From: Reclinomonas americana ATCC 50394
Taxonomy: Eukaryota; Jakobida; Jakobea; Jakobida
DNA length: 64,000 bases
Direction: 5' to 3'
Assembly: GCA_048213135.1 (NCBI GenBank)
Contig: PS015020.1
Span: 574,055-638,054, forward strand
In this document: piece after piece, positions 44,911 to 55,651 of the stretch
How positions within the stretch are numbered: the first letter of the stretch is position 1
How the letters are laid out: every line of letters starts with the position of its first letter
Notes under the pieces: model-generated
What the model was told of the DNA's origin: nothing
Seen by the model: only the letters and a program-made list of their open reading frames with translations
The model's database searches: none
Translations under genes and position numbers: made by a program

Positions 44911-46760
44911 ATGCGGCGAGCTCGGAGGCGGCCCTTGCTGCTTCTACTGGTGGTGGCCACCCTTGTGTGTGCGTGTTGTGTCGCAGCTGTTGCGCGAGTA
45001 GATCCCGCCAAGGCGACGCGATCAAAGCTGCCTTCGGCGACACCGAGTGCCACTTCCGCTGATGGACGAGTGCTGCTCTTTGAGGACGACTTTGCGGTGC
45101 TGGATCATGATGTGTGGGAGCATGGTGAGCGAGGGCAAGAGCAGCACGAGCGTCGTTGTGTGCTCGCTCACGTTTGTTTTGCGCGCAGAGCTGAACATGG
45201 GTGGCGGCGGCAACTGGGAGTTTCAGGTGGGGTGGAGTTGGATGTTCTTCTTTGTGGCGACTGTCGCGCGCGTGCTCACTTTCCGTCTCTCTCTGTGCGT
45301 GCATGCAGTACTATGTCAACAACCGCACGAACAGCTACGTGAAGGATGGGGTGCTGTTCATCCGGCCGACGCTGCTGGCCGACACGATTGGCGAGGCCAA
45401 TGTGGTCAACGGGTTCACGCTGGACGGGTGGGGCACGCAGCCAGCGGATCGGTGCACCGGCAACGCGTGGTACGGGTGTCGGAGGGACAGCTCGTACACC
45501 GGCGGCAGTGGGTACGTGCTGAATCCCGTGCAAAGCGCGCGGTTACGGTGGCGGAACACGACATTCCGGCGTGGTCGGCTGGAGATTCGGGCCAAGATGC
45601 CGCGCGGAGACTGGCTGTGGTGAGTGCCTGTGCCCTGCGTGGCGGAGTGTATGTGCTGATCACTTACACGATGGGCTGCAGGCCGGCGTTGTGGTTGCTG
45701 CCCAAGACGCAAAACTATGGTGGTGCGTGGGATGGAAGCGAGAGAGAGTGTGTGTTGTGGTGCATGCGACGCGACTGACACCGCGCATTGTTGCATGGCG
45801 CAGAATGGCCGAACTCTGGCGAGGTGCGTAGGGGGAAGGCTCGCTCACGATTTTCCGAGCTCTCCCTCTCACGGTGACCTCTCACCCAGATCGACGTTTG
45901 CGAGTCGCGAGGCAACAGTCGCAATCGCACCTCGTACTCGATCGGAGGAACCGACACGTTCACGTCGACGCTGCATTGGGGTCAGTTGCTTCGCGATTTC
46001 TTGCATGCCAATGCAACCCACTCACTTTTTGCGTGTCAGGCCCCAACTGGGACATGAACGGCTTCCCGTCGACCATGGTGGAGTACCAGGTGCCGTCCAG
46101 TGCGCTTGACCTGTCGCAAGAGTTTCACATCTTCGGCCTCGTCGTCACCGACACGGGACTGTACACGTATCTCGACAAGGACAACCAGCGAGTGTTGCAG
46201 GTCGACTGGACGCAGGTCTGTGTTTGCCTGTGTGAGCTCATTCCCTGTGCACTCCCTCACTATGGTTTTTCCTCCCTTGCCCCCTTTTGCAGGAGAGCTT
46301 CTGGCAGCGCGGAAAGCGATTATTCGGATGGTTGACTTCCGGCAACCCGTGGACAGGTACAGCAGCAGTGGGTACGATTCTTCGCTTCTCTGTTTCTGAT
46401 CATGGCGTCGTGCTGTGCATTTTTTGCAGGGCGGACCAACGCAGCGCCCTTTGACCAAGAGGTGACCTGCGTGCGTCGCATGTGCTTTGTCGTTCTTGTC
46501 ACTCAAACTTGTCGCCCATAGTTCTATCTCATTCTGAATCTGGCGGCCGGCGGCACTGGTGGCTACTGGTACGGTTCACCGTGGAGTTGCGTGCCCAAGT
46601 GCCAGCGCGCGTCCGTGATGCACGAGCTTTGCCTCAATGTGCATGTACAGGTTCTGTAAATGACTTTTACAATCAAAAGTCCAAGTGGTACCCGTCGTGG
46701 CAGGCCGCCGGCGACTCGGTAGCGTTGCAGATCGACTGGGTTCGAGTGTGGTCGTCGTGA
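44911..46760 (+). CDS. GH16 endo-beta-glucanase (laminarinase-like), catalytic site intact
   Basis: A signal peptide starts at 44911 (MRRARRRPLLLLLVVATLVC). Exons 44911-45124, 45189-45226, 45308-45619 and 45682 onward join in phase. The order is DHDVWEHELNMGGGGNWEFQ, YYVNNRTNSYVKDGVLFIRP, LEIRAKMPRGDWLWPALWLL, EWPNSGE|IDVCESRGNS, SIGGTDTFTSTLHWGPNWD, FHIFGLVVTDTGLYTYLDKD, SGNPWTGG, FYLILNLAAGGTGGYW and DFYNQKSKWYPSWQAAGDSV followed by ALQIDWVRVWSS. The GEIDVCE signature keeps both glutamates and the aspartate (an intron splits it after the first Glu). Hydrolysis of extracellular or food beta-1,3-glucans is inferred. The stop is at 46758-46760. It is the live paralogue of the inactive gene transcribed the other way. 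Confidence 0.87.
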
Positions 46761-46880
46761 TCGCGAGTAAAAGAAGGCTGGTTGCACGTGGGGGAGTGGG
46801 CAAGCCGCCGTACCGTTCACCATTGGATTCATTGATTCACGAAGAAGATTCGATTGCTTCCTCTGCTGCTGCACTTCGCC

Positions 46881-47224
46881 ATGGCCTCCTCCTCTGACTC
46901 CTCCTCGCACATTCACGAAGTGGCGGCGAATGCCGACGCACACCACCACACACACCGATTCACCGAAGAGGAAGATGCGGCCGCCTACGCCGCCGGCACC
47001 TGCGTGCACTGTCACGCATCGCCCGTTGAGTACGAGTGCGTTCCATGCGGTCACGCGTGCATGTGCAAGGCGTGTGCGATGAAGATGGCCACGGTCAGTG
47101 CTTATCATCGTCACGTGCGCGACAGTGTGTGTGTGCTCATGGTGACACACAGGGCGGCAAGTGCAAAGTCTGTCACAAGTTCTTCAGCGAGTGCCGCCAG
47201 ATGCGACACCACCATCACCATTGA
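46881..47224 (+). CDS. Small RING-finger protein with poly-His tail
   Basis: About 100 residues in two exons (intron about 47095-47152 with donor GTCAGT). After a Ser/His-rich N-terminus, the second half is a compact C3HC4 RING: CVHCHASPVEYECVPCGHAC followed by MCKACAMKMATGGKCKVC, so the ligands are CxxC, CxHxC, CxxC and CxxC. It ends MRHHHHH. Stand-alone RINGs of this kind resemble the C-terminal RINGs of IAP/MGRN-type E3 ligases (VPCGH.C.C..C). E3 ubiquitin-ligase activity is inferred. It is on the plus strand, 127 nt from the 3' end of INCENP, which converges on it. Confidence 0.75.
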
Positions 47225-47350
47225 GCGGCGCAGTGTTGTGGTGTACATAGTGAAGGAAGAAAAGCTGCTGTTGTTGCCTGGAGAGTGGGGCGTTTTCTTT
47301 ACACAATCATCGTATCATTTTCTGTGGTGTCTGTTTGTCTCGTCGCTTGT

Positions 47351-50300
47351 TCATCGGTGCTTTGCGGCACCGGACTGCGTCGGCAGGTGGCCCATGTGCG
47401 CCTTGTAGATAAACTCCTCACGCGGTGTAAAGTGATCGGGACTCCAGTGTGCCGAGCTGCTGCGCGGTCGGTATGGCTTGGAGCCGACTCGTGTGCCAAA
47501 CACGGCTGTGCATGCGCAACGACTAGTGAGCGACTACGGTCCCCCCACCCTCTTGCGTCTCGTGTCGTGAATGGCACGCAACTCTCGAGGTCGCACGTCT
47601 TCGGGCACTTGGGGAAGATGGCGTCCGGATCGGCCGAACTCTGCTGGCGCAGCGCCTTTTCTAGTGCCGATCGCTGCGCCCAGCTCGGGATCTTCTTGCG
47701 TGGCGAGCCTACGCGCAACATACGATTCAGCCAAACACGCGGCGATCTCCTTCCCCCCTCTCTCTCGCTCTCTTTTGCAAACCATCCATGCTGTCTTCCT
47801 CGTCGCTCCACTCGCCCGAGTTGTCCTCACGGTCGGTCATCTCATAACCGTCGGACGAGGCCGAGCTGTTGACGGCGCTGTTCGCCATGCTGCTGTCGGC
47901 AAACAGCAGCTGGCCTTGTGACACGTTGCCAAACATCATTTGGTCCTGCACAGTATCGTCAGTAATTATCGACCGGGTCATTCTAATCTCGCCATCTCAC
48001 CCTCACCTGCGCCAATTGTGGTGGGGTGCCGGGAGTGAACGGGTTGCCGGCACGCAGTGCCTGCTGCTTGGGCGTCGGTTGCTTGGGGGTGGGCGGACCC
48101 ATTACCTTCTGCAGACGATTACACGAGAGTGAGGCAAGTACACGTCAAGAGAAATACATCTATTCCTTCTCCGACACACACCTTGGTGGGCGGCGACATT
48201 ATCGATGCCACGGATTCCTGCAGCCTCTTTTGTTGCTCCTGCAACAACATCGCACGCAGAAGGTCAGCTTTCCTGTCACTCCCTTCTCTCCCGTCTTTTC
48301 CCTATTGTTCTCACCTCCACCTGCTTCTTCCTGGCGGCCTCCTCGTCGCGCTTCTTGGCCACCTCCTCGCGCTTCCTCTTCTCCTCCTCCTGCTCGCGTG
48401 CCCGACGCTCCGCCTCCTCCCGCAACCTCTCCTCCTCCTCCTGCCGCCGCTGCGCAATTGCCTGCAGCTGCTGGCGCTTCTCCTCGGCTCGTCGCAGCTT
48501 GTCTTGCACCTCCTGCGCCTGCTTCTCGCTCGTCTCCTTCTCCTCGCGTCGCTTCTTGGCCACCTGTGCCAACATATCGGCGCGCTTGTTCCTCGCCTCC
48601 TCCTTGATGCGCTTGTCGTTCTCCTTCTTCTCCTCCTCGCGCTTGCGCATGTCTTGCAGCTTCTTCGCCAGAGCGTTCTTCTTGTCCACGCGCTCCTGCT
48701 CCTTCTTCTCCAGTGCCTTGCGGCGAGCCTCGGCAATCTTGAGCGACTTCACCTCAACATTGCGCTTGGCCGCAGCAATGACGGCCGCAGCAGAGGCACC
48801 AGGAATGCGTGTCGGCAGGAACGAGCGAGCGTTGCCATTGGCCAGATTCGACGGCGTTGATTTCATCTGCACATGGTTGGTTGGTGAGCGCCAGTCTCCC
48901 CAAGTGAAGCACATTACGACGCACCTCGTCATCATCTGTCTCGCCCTCCTCCGCCTCGTCCTCTTCACCCGTCTCATCCTCGTCTTCCTCCTCGTCCTCT
49001 TCCTCGGCACTCTGGAAATCCTCCAGGTCCTTCTCGCGAACAGCCGCCACCACCACCTCCTCCTGCTCCATCTCTACCATGCCCTCCAGTTCGCCGTCCT
49101 CGGCCAAGTCTTGTGGCTTGGTCGAAGTCGGCGCGGAGGCGGCGGCAGCAAACGATGACTCGGCCTTGGCCGGTGCCTCCTGCAACCTCAGCGGCATGCC
49201 TTGCGACGAGGCCGTGGAAATGTCGGCGCCGGTGGCCATCAGCAGCGACGGCGCCAGCCGTGCCATTGGAGCCGGGTGCGACTCCTCCTCGGTATCTTCC
49301 TCCTCATCGACGGCCATCTCCACAAACGCGTGCGTCTGTGTCTTGAGCGAGGCGACCGACTGTAGAGCAAAACAAACAAACATAAGAGCACAGTCGCGGC
49401 TTGTCGCATGCAAGAGATCGCTCGTGCGTACCTCGTTGAAGACATGTGGTGACATGCCATGGTGCACGGACGAGTCGCGGCGGATCGGACTCAGATTCTC
49501 AATGCCGCTGGCAATGACCTCGCGCAGCGGCCTCTCGTCCTCGCTGCTGTTCCGCTTGCTCTTCTTCTGCGGCACAACCTGCTCCTCCATCTCCGCGTCC
49601 GGGCTAACCACGGTCGCTGAGGCCGGCGCTGCGGCAATGACGATATCACCAGCCACGCTGTCCTCGTCGTCCATCACCGCCACCGCAGAGATCTCATTGG
49701 AGGCGCGCTTGCCGAGCACACGAGCCGAAGAAGCAGCAATGCTACCAGCAGCGGCGCCGGCGGCAGCACCCTCCTCCTCAAACTCTGGCTGCTGGTCGAC
49801 TTCGCTGTTGACGCGCTTGTGATGCACCGGTCGAGCGGGCGACGCAAATGACGGATGCTCCTGATCGTCCTCCTGCTGATCGAGCTGCGTGTTGTCGAGA
49901 ATCGCGTTGGCGACTGGTGCGTACACGTCGTCGGCCTCGGCCATCGGCACCGGCAACTCGGCCAGCACACTGCGCGGGAACGGCATGTCGAGAACCGGTG
50001 CCTGCTGTGTTGGCGGAGTGCCGGCAGCAGCGGCCGGCGCCACCAGCATCGCCGGGCTGGAGGCGGGCGGTGCGGGGGTGTGCATGGCGGCCGGCAGCGG
50101 CGACGCATCACCCGAGTGCTCCACAATCACCAGCGGCGCACTTGCCTGGGTGGTGGTGCGGGAAGGGTGAATTGCGTGAGTTTCTCTAATCGACAACATG
50201 ACGACCACGGATCCAACCTTTTCCCAAGTCGATCGCGCGCCGTTGCGTGTTGCGCGTGCCGGCTGCGACTGCTGCTGCTGCTTCAGCACAGAGCGCGGCA

Positions 50301-50855
50301 CTGGCGGCGGCGGCATGATGGACACGGCCGGCCCGCCCGGAGTCGGGGCGAGAACAGATGCCGGAATCGAGCGCAACTGCGGTGTGAACTGCGGTGGCGG
50401 CAGCAGCGACTGTGGATTGGAGTTCTCCTTGTCCAACACGAATGACGACTGCCAGACGCACAACACACAAGGAACGAATGAGGTGCACTGCACTTGCGCC
50501 CATCACTACGCAGTTGACCGCACCTCGACTGCCTGCTTCTTGGCGGCGCTGCGAGTGAAGCGCTTTTGCGTGGACGGCGGCACGTTCAGACCAAACCGCC
50601 TGCACAACACGCACACACACACACACACAGAGGGTCAAAGTGGTGTCGCGTTGGACAAGGAACGCGCGTGTGTGTGTGCACTCACCGAGGTTTCTCGCCC
50701 GCTGGCAAGAACAGCTCGGCCTTGGTGCGAGCGTGCGCCTCGTTGAGCCAACCGACCTGGTCGGCGGCGCACTCCTCCACCTCGCTCACACAACGGTCGG
50801 CCATGGAGTGCAAGTGAGCCAGCAGCTCAGCAAGATCACGGGCCGGTGCTGCCAT
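47351..50855 (-). CDS. INCENP: INCENP, scaffold of the chromosomal passenger complex
   Basis: INCENP positions and activates Aurora kinase at centromeres and the spindle midzone. The start at 50855 gives MAAPARDLAELLAHLHSMAD (helical N-terminus, CEN-box position). Then follow a basic segment (TQKRFTRSAAKKQAVEV), a long disordered acidic and Pro-rich middle, and a single-alpha-helix type stretch near 48300-48760 (RKREEEKKENDKRIKEEARN). The C-terminal IN-box is complete over two exons: KIPSWAQRSALEKALRQQSS, ADPDAIFPKCPKTCDLE, and after a GTTGCG donor TVFGTRVGSKPYRPRSSSAH followed by WSPD. The SSSAHW corresponds to the Aurora-phosphorylated TSS.W of other INCENPs. Stop at 47351-47353. Aurora itself is not in the window. 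Confidence 0.88.
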
Positions 50856-51059
50856 TTTCAATCTCTGTCTGTCTGTCTGTGTGTGTGTGTGTGCGTGTCT
50901 CTGTCACTCACTCACGTGTACAACCAACGGTGAGGAGATGTGCGCAGTGCAGTGTGTGCGTGTGCGAGTGGTGCGTTCCAGTGGCGTGCCTCTCCCCTTC
51001 TTTTCTCCCTCTCTCGCAACAATTGGCGCAACGGTCAATTTGCATTTTCGGCTCATCCA

Positions 51060-52534
51060 TCATTCCATGTCCTTCTTTTGAATACCGACAGCTCGGCGCT
51101 TCCGCTGCGTCGGATTCACCAGGCTCATGGCCGTAATTGCCGCGGCTGGTCTCTTGCGCGAGGCCGCAGCCGACTTGTTCACCGGCGGGCCCATGCTGCC
51201 GCCACTCAGCGACTGACTGGAGCCGGAGGAGAATTGCGAAGCGTCCAGGTGCATGCCCGCCGCAGCTCCGCCACCTGCCACATCGTTGTAGTCAGTGGAG
51301 GGGAGGAGAACTCGTCGCCTTTTTTATGGCTCACCTGCCACAGCAGCGGCCAGCATTCGCTCGGCATTATCCGCGCGCTCCGCGGCCTCGGCCAGCGCGC
51401 GCTTGGTCTGCTCCAGCTCCGCCACCAGCTGCACCTCCCGCTCCGCCATCTCGGGGATCAGCGTAAAAGTCTCCTGCAGCAGCGCCTGGATCTTGCGCTG
51501 TGCCTCCGACAGGTGAAACACCTCTTGCAAGTCGAAGGCGATGCGGAACGTGAGACGGTCGACCAGGGGCGTGGACAACTCGATGCGTACCGCAGACTCG
51601 CCAACCAGCTCCCTCGCTGCAAGTCCACGCGCACATCAGTCCTCTGTTGCACAACACGCGCACCCTGCACTCCACTGACCGGTGATACTGGTGGCCGGCG
51701 CATTCATGGCCTTGGCAATGTACGCAAACAGATCTTTCCACGCCAGCCCCTCAATGCCCGTGGCCTCGCGCAGCTCACAGAACCTCTCGTACGTCACCTC
51801 CACGTGCGACACGTGCTTGAGGCCATTGGTGAACAGCAGCAACAGCGTCGGGTTGTCTCCGGGGTCCAACTGCACGCGCGCGCGCAAGAGAGAGTGAGGT
51901 GAAGCGCGCAAGTGTGTCATGCACGCAGCAGACAAACCTCCGGCAATACCGCCAACAAGCTCTGCGTCGATGCACTCCCTGCCGATCGTCCTGCGCGCAT
52001 ACACAGTCGCTCAGTGTGCCACTCCACTCACACACACACGCAGAGACAAGACCGCGCACCGCCAACAGAGGCCAACGAAGGCGCCGAAATGACACTCATC
52101 CGATCATCGTCCTCCCCATCCTCATCCTCCTCCTCCTCGTCGTCCTCCTCCTCATCCTCCTCGTCCTCCGCCGCACGTCGCCGCCGGTGACGCACTGGCC
52201 GTCGTCGCGCACTCGCCAACGTCGACGACGATCGCGTGCGCGCGACCGCGGCCACTGAGCGTAAATTGATATCGCGTGGCGTCAGCATCGACACAAACAT
52301 AAAGTCGCGGTCGGCCGCCGCTGCACTGCCGCCTGCGTGGCGACGCAGGACAAGCCCGCTGCAGAAGCGCCGGTGCAGCTCCACAATGTGCAAGCAGAAG
52401 TCGTCGTCGCGCACCATCCTGTCACAAAAACGAACGCGCAGGACGATCTGTCGCTTCTTGTGTGCGCGATGAAGCGCGCTGCTGAGGACGAGGTACGTGC
52501 CGGATGCGCGTGCACAGTGCGTTTGACTCACCAT
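51060..52534 (-). CDS. Unknown protein: beta-rich head followed by coiled coil
   Basis: From 52534 the frame reads MVSQTHCARASGTYLVLSSA, then RQIVLRVRFCDRMVRDDDFC and FMFVSMLTPRDINLRSV, with beta-strand-like alternation. An acidic insert (EEDEEDDEEEEDEDGEDDDR) follows. Downstream exons give VQLDPGDNPTLLLLFTNGLK, YERFCELREATGIEGLAWKD, DRLTFRIAFDLQEVFHLSEA and a coiled coil QRKIQALLQETFTLIPEMAE, then a basic tail RKRRAVGIQKKDME. A globular head, a coiled coil and a basic C-terminus recall the XRCC4/SAS-6 superfamily, but no diagnostic motif proves it. The start codon interlocks with that of the plus-strand gene at 52533. Confidence 0.5.
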
Positions 52535-55500
52535 GCGTGCGTCGTCACAGCTCGCTCGTGGCGATCGCAAGCGTCGCAGGCAACCTGCTCGTCGACATCG
52601 TGGTCGACCTCCTCCTCCTCGCCAGCGATCGTCGTCTTCAGCTCCGTCCTCCGCTGCGTTGCTGTCGCTGTTTGATGAGAAGCTGCTGCCGTCGAGCGAT
52701 GACGACGATCCCGATTACGAACCGCCATCCGCAGCCGCCGATGACGACGATGAAGACGAGCAAGGCGAAGAGGACGATGACGATGACGATGATGAGGACG
52801 ACGAGGAGAGAGCTGGCGGTGGCGGCCTGCCTGTCAGCGACTTTGATGTGCGTTGGCCTTTGTCATCGCTGACTCGGTTGTCGGCTGACAAGTATGTGCT
52901 GGCAGAATCCGGGATGGTCGCACCTGCTGGCGTCGCCGATGCGCAGTCCGGGTCCTGGTGGCTTTTCCGTGTACAGCCCACCGCTGCCGTCGGCCACCAT
53001 GCAGCTGCTGTTGAATACGTATGACGAGGAGGAGGAGGACGATGTCGATGATCCGGATTTCAGCTTGGCCGAGGCGCTGCAGGAGCTGCCGCCGGAGGAT
53101 GGCGAGGAGTTTATGTTTGATGATGACGCGCAAGGTGTGTGTGTGTGTAATGGTGGTGCTTCGTGTGTGTGTGCGGCTGCTGATGGGGAGAGGCAACGCA
53201 GACAATGAGGTGTCTTATCTGCATCACGATCTCGGCTCGCTGTCGTTCATTGCGCCGCTGGTCGGCGACATGGGCTCGTTTGTTACGCGCAGTCAGCACC
53301 GCACGCGAGAACGTCAGTCGGTGTTGTCAGCGGCGGCAGCAGCGGCGACGGCGGCGGCATCGGCGGCGGCAGAGGGGACGAGCACCTCCACGACGACGAC
53401 CAGCGTCACTGTTGTTCAGCCGTCCGAGCTGGCCTTTCAGCTGCTCCCGCCCTCGCCCGTGAAGCCGTTTGCCGACCTGCATTCCATGCTGCCGCCAGAA
53501 CCTCCTACTGCACACTACGCCCACCTCGCGCATCCACTCGCACCACCACCACTGCCACTGCCGCCACCGCCACCACTATTACCGCCACCGCCGTCGCAGT
53601 CCGAACTTCCCTATCCACCTCCGCTGCCGCCCTCCCTTGCACTGCCACCGCCGCCACTGCCACCACCGCTGCCTGCTCAACAGATGCCACCGGCGGCGCC
53701 GGCGGCGATGTTTTCGTACTCGGCCATCCTGTTGGAGTCGCTCGAGCACAGCAAACCCAAGTCGCTGGCGTCGCCTGGCGTGACCATGACGGCCGAGCAG
53801 CTGCGTCGAGTGCAGGAGCAAGTTGTCAAGGTGTGTTTGTAATCCGGAAGAAGGGCGAGTGTTTGCGCGAGATAGTCAACTCTCAACCCCTCGCAGTGGT
53901 ACCAACTGAGTGTCATGAGCACACTACTGGCTCTGCTCATGTCAGACACGAGCACGGGGAAGGAGGTGCTGCCGAAAGCCACCTTCACGCTCGGACACAT
54001 GTTGCGGCTGCGACTGCGTGCGCTGCAGCGCAAGGCGCTCATCAATCTCAGACCAGCACCGCAACGTTGCGTCAGTGGGGGGTGGTTATGATGAAGTGAT
54101 ATGTGATGATGACACGCAACAGCACTTCCCGTGTGGACCGTGCTGGATCCGCCCGGGTGGGCACCGGCGCTGACCAAGGTGTACAAGCTGGCCAACAAGC
54201 ACAAGGTGATTGCGTGGCTTGCTTCCTGAACGCACTGCATCTTCTCCCTTAATCGTGAGCACAGACGGAGACTCCGTCGATAGATGTCGTGCAGGCACTC
54301 ATCGACAGCACCGCCGTGCTGCGCCAGCCGTCGCCCACCGAATTCAATCTCGCTGGTGAGTGGGAGAGGGTGTGTGCACTTGGCTTCACTCACTCATTGC
54401 TGCCGCCGCAGACGCCATGGGTCACATGTCGGCGCTGGCCTCGTCGAATCGACGACTGCAATTTTACAAGGAGGAAGACGCGCTGATCATTGCCGGGATT
54501 GAGAAGTTGCGCGCGAGTAGCAGGCGCTCGCTGTGTTGATGGCGGAGTGTCATTCCCCGCGTCGTGCAGATACGGAGAGAACTGGAGCCGACTGGCCATG
54601 CTCATTCCGTCCAAGGATCGGAAGCAGCTGGGCAGTCGGTGGCGCAACGTCGAGATGCACAGCAAGGGGCGCGAGCCAGACAACCCTGCCAGGGGGCGAA
54701 TCATCAAGGAAGTCCTCTCGGGCGACGATCTGCGGGTGTGTTTCTCCCCGTTCTGCGTTGACAATGACGCCAGCTAATCGTCTGGTGTGGCATGCAGGCC
54801 TTTCGCTTGCGAGTACTCAAACCGCTGGTGCAGAGCGAATACGAGCTGTGCTGCAAGGTTTATTTCCACTTCTGTGAGTGTGTGTGCCTTGAACTCACTC
54901 TCGCGAGGGCGGTGCGACAGGGCATCGCGCAATTCGGCTTCGACTGGGAGGAGATTTGTCGCACATACATGAAGAATCGCCTGCCGACCGTCATGTCGCG
55001 CCTGTACAACCAGGCCACGTCCCAGCTGTGCGAGAATGGCTCTCTTCCTCTGGTAAGGCAGCTTATCTGTGTATGGACACCTCGATATCGTCTCTCTCTC
55101 TTACGCCCGCGAGTGACAGACAAACTCGGTGGCATCCACCGAGGTGGTGACCACCATCGCCGACGAGACGGTCTCCTACAGTGCGCCGGCACACTCGCAG
55201 CTGGAGGCCGAACGCAAGTTTGACGGCATCGACAAGGTGGTACTGTCGGAAGCCGACCTGTTGGCGGCCTCATACGATCTCCCAGCGCCCCCACCACCAC
55301 CTGCGCACGAGGAAGAAGAGCACTTGATGGACAGGGACGGCGACGACCGGCCGGCGTCTCCAGTTGCCACCACGCCTTCTCCACGACCCTCACCACCTGC
55401 AGTCGACGCTGAATGGACGGCCGCCGACGACGAGAAGATCGAGGAAGGTCTCATGGCGTCGTTCGGCCTGGACGAGCAGTCCATGATTCGCAGCATTCAC

Positions 55501-55596
55501 CAACAGTACTTTCCCGCGCGATCGCTGGAGAGTGTCGGTACTCGAGTCGTGCATGTGCTGCAGGAGGTCACGATCCGAATGAACGCCGCGAAGTGA
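52533..55596 (+). CDS. Myb/SANT-domain nuclear protein (GON-4-like architecture)
   Basis: Starts MRASSQLARGDRKRRRQPAR at 52533, then acidic DDDDPDYEPPSAAADDDDED, a Pro-rich middle (about 53510-53690), and MTAEQLRRVQEQVVKWYQLS followed by a helical domain with FTLGHMLRLRLRALQRKALI. Three Myb/SANT-like units follow: EEDALIIAGIEKLRYGENWS with SRWRN; AVRQGIAQFGFDWEEICRTY with MSRLYN; and WTAADDEKIEEGLMASFGLD ending LESVGTRVVHVLQ. Order and composition resemble GON4L and its plant relatives, chromatin-linked transcription regulators; the assignment to that family is tentative. Introns are 55-90 nt and phases agree where checked. The stop at 55594-55596 is 55 nt before the next start. Confidence 0.62.
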
Positions 55597-55651
55597 CAGA
55601 CAGACAGAGAGAAGTGCGGGATGCTCGCTGCGCTCCCCTTCTCATCAATCA

